Shown here one piece after another: positions 60,091 through 64,000 of a stretch of 64,000 bases of DNA (position 1 is the stretch's first letter; each line of letters opens with the position of its first letter). A model generated the notes under the pieces. That model saw only the letters and a program-made list of their open reading frames with translations. It was not told the origin of the DNA and made no database searches. The stretch comes from Vitreoscilla massiliensis (GTDB lineage Bacteria > Pseudomonadota > Gammaproteobacteria > Burkholderiales > Neisseriaceae). The stretch covers positions 62,001 through 126,000 of the forward strand of contig NZ_LN898217.1 in NCBI RefSeq assembly GCF_001457815.1, in the 5' to 3' direction. Position numbers and translations under genes: made by a program.

Positions 60091-60651
60091 TTAATCCAGT
60101 TGGTATTGTTGTTTCAAACGCCGCACATCGTTGGCGCGCATCTGTACTTCGGTGCGGGCATCCAAGATGTCCATGCGCAAGAAGCGCAATTGTTGGCGGT
60201 AATACAGGTATTGCTCGCGGCTGATATTGTTGCTGAAATACAGATTGGAACTGAGTCTGTCATAGCGGTCTTCGGCGCGTTCTAACTCATCGACGGCGGT
60301 CAAATACGCAGCCGGCACTTGCTTGAAGGGGCGCAACTCGGCCTGTAAATCGTTGGGGCACACGCTGACACTGCCCAAGCCTTGCATGGCCTTGCTGAAG
60401 ATGGTTTGCGGCTGGCAATACTGCTCTAACCCGAGTTGATAACCGTGTTGGTAAGCGTCGACATCGGGCACGATGCCGGCTTTTTGACACGATTTTTGGT
60501 GTTGTGCCAAACGCGTTGCCGCATAACCATTGCCACCATCGACTGTGCCGATGTGTTGCCAATCGGCTTGTTGGCATTGCTCAGGCGACAGCGTGGCGCA
60601 GGCGCTGAGCAGCATGCACACAGACAAGGTGAAAAGACCCACAGATTTCAT
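60091..60651 (-). CDS. DUF2799 lipoprotein
   Basis: 186 residues from the ATG at 60651 (an upstream TTG frame is open). Lipobox LSAC at residues 15-18 followed by ATLSPEQCQQADWQHIG, VDGGNGYAATRLAQHQKSC and AYQHGYQLGLEQYCQP, the DUF2799 pattern with regularly placed cysteines. The C-terminal 60 residues are a charged helix (ERAEDRYDRLSSN; RAND-VRRLKQQYQLD). Envelope lipoprotein, function unknown. Confidence 0.8.
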   Translation of the reverse strand: MKSVGLFTLSVCMLLSACATLSPEQCQQADWQHIGTVDGGNGYAATRLAQHQKSCQKAGIVPDVDAYQHGYQLGLEQYCQPQTIFSKAMQGLGSVSVCPNDLQAELRPFKQVPAAYLTAVDELERAEDRYDRLSSNLYFSNNISREQYLYYRQQLRFLRMDILDARTEVQMRANDVRRLKQQYQLD

Positions 60652-60683
60652 CACATCAGCTTTCAAAAACAAGTCGATTGGGT

Positions 60684-62525
60684 TTACAGGCCGCTGTCAC
60701 TTAACACGCCAGTGCGGTGTTCTTCTGCGGCGATGTCTTGGCACAAAGCCACCACTTCGGCGCCGTATTTGTCGATTTTGCTGCTGCCCATGCCGTAAAT
60801 GCCATCCAAGGCGGCCAAGCTTTGCGGCGCGGCTTCGACCAAGTTTTGCAAAGTGCGGTCGGGGAAAATCACATAGGCCGGCACATTGTCTTGGGTGGCT
60901 CGCTGTTTGCGCCACACGCGCAAGGCTTGCCACAAACGCTCTTCGCGCTCGGTGCGCAAGACCGCTGTTGCCGGTGTGCTCAAGCCTGATTTTTTATCGC
61001 GTTTGAGCGGGCGCAGCCACAGCGATTGCTCGCCTTTGAGCACGGCTTTGGCCGCATCGGTCAGTTGCAAGGCTTGGTTGTAAGACAGGTTGATGCTGAG
61101 CAGACCGCCAGCAACGCATTGGCGCACCACTGAGCGCCATTCCTTGTCGGACAGCGTGTCGCCTATGCCAAACGTCGACAGTTTGTCATGCCCCAAGCGC
61201 GCCATCCAATCGTTGCTTTTGCCGCGCAACACATCAATCACATACGAAGTGGCAAAGCGTTGCTCGACCCGATACACGCACGACAATAGCTTTTGTACCA
61301 AGACCGTGGCATCGAAGCGTGTCGGTGGCTCCAAGCAATTGTCGCAATGGCCACAAGGCTCAGACGCCTCATCAAATTGTGCCAACAGCAATTGGCGGCG
61401 GCAGGAAGCGGTTTCGCAAAACGACAATACCGCATCGACTTTTTGCAATTCGATTTGTTTTTGCATCGCTTCGGCTTCGCCGTCTTGGATGCGTTGGCGC
61501 AGCAATACCCAATCGTTGAGGCCGTAACACAGCCATGAAATAGCGGGCAAACCATCGCGGCCAGCGCGGCCCGATTCTTGGTAAAAGTGTTCTATGGATT
61601 TGGGCATGTCCAAATGCGCGACAAAGCGCACATCGGGCTTGTCTATGCCCATGCCAAACGCGACTGTCGCCACCACGATGACATTGTCGTCTTGGCTAAA
61701 GCGCTTTTGGTTTTCCTCGCGTACCGCCATGTCCAAACCGGCGTGGTAAGGCAAGGCATTGAAGCCGTTTTCCTTCAATAATAAAGCCACTTCTTCGACG
61801 CGTTTGCGCGACAGGCAATAGACGATGCCGCTGACACTGTGGCCTTGGCTTTTGATGAATTGCAGCAATTGCTTTTTGCCATTGTTTTTTTCGATGACTT
61901 GGTAATAAATATTCGGTCGGTCAAAGCTGGCAATAAAGGTCAAAGCGTCCTGTAAACGCAAATAATGGCGGATGTCGGCACGGGTTTCTTCGTCGGCAGT
62001 GGCGGTGAGGGCGATGCGCGGGACGTTGGGAAATTCATCGGCGAGAAAACCCAATTGTTGGTATTCAGGACGGAAATCATGACCCCATTGGCTGACGCAA
62101 TGCGCTTCGTCTATGGCAAATAAGCTGATGTGGATGGAATGCATAAAGCGGATGAATTTATCGCTGACCAAGCGCTCGGGGGCGACATAAATCAATTTCA
62201 ACACGCCGCGAGCAATGTCATCGGCAATTTGGCGCAATTGCGCCGGCTCTATGCCGCTGTGCACGGCGGCGGCGGCGACACCAGCGGCCTGTAAGTTCGC
62301 CACTTGGTCGTCCATCAAGGCGATTAAAGGCGATACCACGATGGCCACGCCCTCGCGCAACAGTGCCGGTAATTGGTAACACATGGATTTACCGCCACCT
62401 GTGGGCATCAACACCAAGGCATTGTCGCCATGGGTGACTGCGCTCACAATCTCGGCCTGTCTGCCGCGGAATGCTTGGTAGCCGAAAGTGTCGTGTAAAA
62501 GTTGTAAGGCAGTTGCTGAGGTCAT
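60684..62525 (-). CDS. recQ: ATP-dependent DNA helicase RecQ
   Basis: 613 residues. Motif I LMPTGGGKSMCYQLPAL near 38, motif II FAIDEAHCVSQWGHDF near 137, motif IV-VI with QESGRAGRDGLP near 315, zinc site C-x-C-C-C (ETASCRRQL...PCGHCDNC) near 375-400, winged-helix RQC, and a single HRDC domain at the C-terminus (VIFPDRTLQNLVEAAP, YGMGSSKIDKYG). Gonococcal RecQ has three HRDC domains; this one has the E. coli-like single copy. DUS and one variant DUS are in the gene. Confidence 0.96.
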   Translation of the reverse strand: MTSATALQLLHDTFGYQAFRGRQAEIVSAVTHGDNALVLMPTGGGKSMCYQLPALLREGVAIVVSPLIALMDDQVANLQAAGVAAAAVHSGIEPAQLRQIADDIARGVLKLIYVAPERLVSDKFIRFMHSIHISLFAIDEAHCVSQWGHDFRPEYQQLGFLADEFPNVPRIALTATADEETRADIRHYLRLQDALTFIASFDRPNIYYQVIEKNNGKKQLLQFIKSQGHSVSGIVYCLSRKRVEEVALLLKENGFNALPYHAGLDMAVREENQKRFSQDDNVIVVATVAFGMGIDKPDVRFVAHLDMPKSIEHFYQESGRAGRDGLPAISWLCYGLNDWVLLRQRIQDGEAEAMQKQIELQKVDAVLSFCETASCRRQLLLAQFDEASEPCGHCDNCLEPPTRFDATVLVQKLLSCVYRVEQRFATSYVIDVLRGKSNDWMARLGHDKLSTFGIGDTLSDKEWRSVVRQCVAGGLLSINLSYNQALQLTDAAKAVLKGEQSLWLRPLKRDKKSGLSTPATAVLRTEREERLWQALRVWRKQRATQDNVPAYVIFPDRTLQNLVEAAPQSLAALDGIYGMGSSKIDKYGAEVVALCQDIAAEEHRTGVLSDSGL

Positions 62526-62637
62526 TGCGCTAAATCGGGCAGGAAAATGGGTATTTTAGACGCTTTGTGCTGCTAAATACAGTCAATTACTGCTACACTA
62601 GGCTTATCTATCAGGCAGTTAATGGACAGGAAATTGT

Positions 62638-63069
62638 ATGTCATATAAAGTATTGGCACGCATCACCGCAATCACCACGCTCTTGGGTCTGGCCGCATGT
62701 CAAACCCCTACCGCTGGCAGCAATGATGGTGGCAAGTGGAAAAACATTGGCACTTCCGCCAATCAAAACGTGACGCATGAAATCGATACTGCAAGCATCA
62801 AACGCAATGGCGACGTGGTGTCTTACCGCACCCGCATGGTGTTGAAAAACGCCAGTTTGGAATCCACGCCGAACATCCCGGCCTTCAAAACCGGCATCAA
62901 CCAATACCAAATGTATTGCAAAAACAAGACTTACCGCATTACCGACACAGAGTTGCGCAACGGACAAGGCGCGGTGGTTTACCAGCAAACCTTTGGCAGT
63001 CAAGTGCCATTGCAACGCATTACCGCAGGCTCGCCTGCACAAAAACAATTTGATTCAGTGTGCACTTAA
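62638..63069 (+). CDS. Lipoprotein resembling surface-adhesin E domain
   Basis: 143 residues. Lipobox LAAC at residues 18-21, then a Gly/Ser-rich spacer and a domain with W-x-N-I-G near 37, HEIDTASIKRNGDVVSYRTRMVL in parts (residues 52-74), two cysteines (MYCKNKTYR; SVCT) like Adhesin_E-type (PF16747) proteins. Surface role is plausible but not shown. Followed closely by a coiled-coil secreted protein. Confidence 0.6.
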   Translation: MSYKVLARITAITTLLGLAACQTPTAGSNDGGKWKNIGTSANQNVTHEIDTASIKRNGDVVSYRTRMVLKNASLESTPNIPAFKTGINQYQMYCKNKTYRITDTELRNGQGAVVYQQTFGSQVPLQRITAGSPAQKQFDSVCT

Positions 63070-63086
63070 TGGATTGAGGACAGAGT

Positions 63087-63422
63087 ATGAATTGGGTAGG
63101 CAAAGCAAGCATGGGAGTGGTTTTGGCATTGGGTTTGAGCTCGGTAGTGTGGGCGCAAACAGCAGCAGAATCTGAATTGTTGTCGGCTCAAAAAGCCTAT
63201 CAAGAGGTGTTGCGTACCACCCAAAGTCAGAAATCCAGTCTGAGCACGAAACAAGAACAATTGAACACCGCCAAACAGCGTTTGACCGAGATACAAAACA
63301 GCATCAGCAAACTGGAAACAGAAGTGGCCAGTGCGCAAGCGGCAGACACGGCGGCGCAACAAGCCTTACAGGCCGCTGGTGCCAGATTGGATGCGGCTTG
63401 GACGGCAGTGAAGTCACAATGA
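63087..63422 (+). CDS. Secreted coiled-coil protein
   Basis: 111 residues. Signal peptide (NWVGKASMGVVLALGLSSVVWA), then a continuous heptad-like coiled coil rich in Q, A, E, S and T (KQEQLNTAKQRLTEIQNSI). Periplasmic and probably oligomeric. It lies 17 bases after the adhesin-E-like lipoprotein and 7 bases before arsC-like. A DUS near its end encodes A-L-Q-A-A. Confidence 0.65.
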   Translation: MNWVGKASMGVVLALGLSSVVWAQTAAESELLSAQKAYQEVLRTTQSQKSSLSTKQEQLNTAKQRLTEIQNSISKLETEVASAQAADTAAQQALQAAGARLDAAWTAVKSQ

Positions 63423-63429
63423 GGAAGTC

Positions 63430-63798
63430 ATGAAATACCGTTATTATCACAATGAGGCCTGTTCTAAATCGCGTGCGGCTTTGGCCTTGCTCACAGCAGC
63501 GGGCGTGAGCGTGGAATGCGTGCGCTATTTGGAACAAGTCCCTACGGCAGCAGAAATCGTGGGCTTGGCACAGCGTTTGGCTGTGCCTGTGCACGAGTTG
63601 GTGCGCAGCAATGAGGCCGAGTACGCCGAATTTGCCCATATTGATGTGGGCGACGACGCGGCTTGGGCGGCGGCGATACAGGCGCAGCCGCGCTTATTGC
63701 AACGGCCGATTTTGCTTAACGATGTGTCTGCTGTCATTTGTCGGCCGCCTGAATTGGCGCTGACATGGTTGGCTCAACAAGGTCATGAACGCGCATAA
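63430..63798 (+). CDS. ArsC-family reductase
   Basis: 122 residues, thioredoxin-like fold. The catalytic Cys lies in HNEACSKSRAALALL near residue 11; RYLEQVPTAAEIVGLAQRL near 32, then LVRSNEAEYAEF near 57, match the glutaredoxin-dependent ArsC/YfgD branch. The Arg triad seems only partly kept, so arsenate may not be the substrate. Overlaps the next gene by 14 bases. Confidence 0.8.
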   Translation: MKYRYYHNEACSKSRAALALLTAAGVSVECVRYLEQVPTAAEIVGLAQRLAVPVHELVRSNEAEYAEFAHIDVGDDAAWAAAIQAQPRLLQRPILLNDVSAVICRPPELALTWLAQQGHERA

Positions 63799-64000
63799 AC
63801 ACTCTTTTTGGTATTACCTAAGACGCGGCGTGTATATCAGCATACTCGCCGCGCTATTGCTGCAAGCTTGGGCTTTGTATCAAGTGTGGTATTACGCCCA
63901 GCCGCGCACCTTACAACCCGCCGATGCGGTGGTGGTGTTGGGGGCGGCGGCATGGGGCAAAAACCCATCGCCGGTGTTTAAAGAGCGCATCAATTACGGC
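63785..64000 (+). CDS. DUF218/YdcF-like protein (5' part only)
   Basis: 72 codons to the window edge. An N-terminal membrane helix (ILAALLLQAWALYQVWYY) is followed by ADAVVVLGAAAWGKNPSPVFKERI, residues of the SanA/ElyC/YdcF family. These act on envelope integrity or lipid-linked intermediates in other bacteria. Starts within the end of the ArsC-like gene. C-terminus is beyond the window. Confidence 0.8.
   Translation, partial: MNAHKHSFWYYLRRGVYISILAALLLQAWALYQVWYYAQPRTLQPADAVVVLGAAAWGKNPSPVFKERINYG

Larger units (their letters stand above)
1..64000. repeat. DNA uptake sequence family, GCGGCCTGTAAA dialect
   Basis: The word GCGGCCTGTAAA, or its reverse complement, recurs throughout, usually flanked 5' by A or T and often followed by C. 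Singles lie for example at 422-433, 5009-5020, 8403-8414, 11920-11931 and 15960-15971. Inverted pairs lie after genes, for example 2546-2580, 30828-30861, 39296-39332 and 60042-60076. It shares the CTG core and a GC-GCCTG-AA skeleton with known Neisseriaceae DUS words, with an extra T after CTG. Role (known of the family): bound by the minor pilin ComP to favour uptake of kin DNA. Inference: this is the host's own DUS dialect. ComP is not in the window. Confidence 0.85.

Noticed and set aside
1..64000. Repeated GCGGCCTGTAAA/TTTACAGGCCGC words as CRISPR repeats or an IS-derived element
   Set aside because: Copies are scattered, 12 bases long, in both orientations and inside conserved genes. 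There are no uniform spacers, no cas genes and no transposase; DUS explains all features.

Overview
The window is a chromosomal segment from a member of the Neisseriaceae (Betaproteobacteria), or something very close to it. The strongest evidence is a 12-base word, GCGGCCTGTAAA (reverse TTTACAGGCCGC), present in roughly 90 exact or near-exact copies. It occurs singly in genes and as inverted pairs just after stop codons. This is how Neisseriaceae DNA uptake sequences (DUS) behave, and the word keeps the CTG core shared by DUS dialects. Supporting context: adjacent pilT and pilU, a single-cysteine DksA, and yggS-proC-yggT. A Vitreoscilla- or Kingella/Simonsiella-like organism is possible, but I cannot name the genus from sequence alone. 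No rRNA, tRNA, IS element, prophage or CRISPR array was found.

Layout. 1-8.5 kb: a truncated ceramidase-like membrane protein, an XRE regulator, a Mn2+ riboswitch driving a TMEM165/GDT1-type Mn exporter, a nitroreductase, argE, an RcnB-like protein, uvrD and a GFA-family protein. 8.7-12.3 kb: two tandem amino-acid-binding lipoproteins, two small lipoproteins, rarD. 12.4-20.3 kb: pilU/pilT, yggS-proC-yggT, dksA, an orphan LytTR response regulator, an aldo/keto reductase. 20.8-26.9 kb: metH, then an AT-rich, DUS-free island with an ABC-type ATPase gene (frameshifted) and a DUF4435/TOPRIM-like gene, the composition of a PARIS-type anti-phage system. 27-39.6 kb: HAD phosphatase, three tandem paralogous secreted proteins with a GCGxGC motif, AI-2E-type permease, an AlkX/YcaQ-like glycosylase, aminotransferase, an MTA/SAH nucleosidase homologue, and small secreted, membrane and acetyltransferase genes. 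39.6-49 kb: a candidate small RNA, mnmE, MFS and ABC exporters, doxX, a LysR regulator, ydfG, csbD, ruvA and ruvC. 49-64 kb: a tyrosine phosphatase, pyrBI, small envelope genes, adenine deaminase, ynfA, an S4 / Oxidored-like / RNase AM operon, yciO with a degenerate site-2 protease, recQ, an ArsC-like protein and a partial DUF218 gene.

Most of the window is housekeeping. The genes fit a naturally competent, piliated bacterium: twitching ATPases for retraction, recombination and repair enzymes (uvrD, ruvA, ruvC, recQ, AlkX-like), and a dense uptake-sequence landscape that doubles as transcription terminators. The accessory element is the defence-like island behind metH. Other points for follow-up are the DUS dialect itself, a DUS embedded in the Mn riboswitch, a roughly 97-nt sRNA candidate beside mnmE, the three-paralogue secreted family, and two enzyme homologues that have lost catalytic residues.
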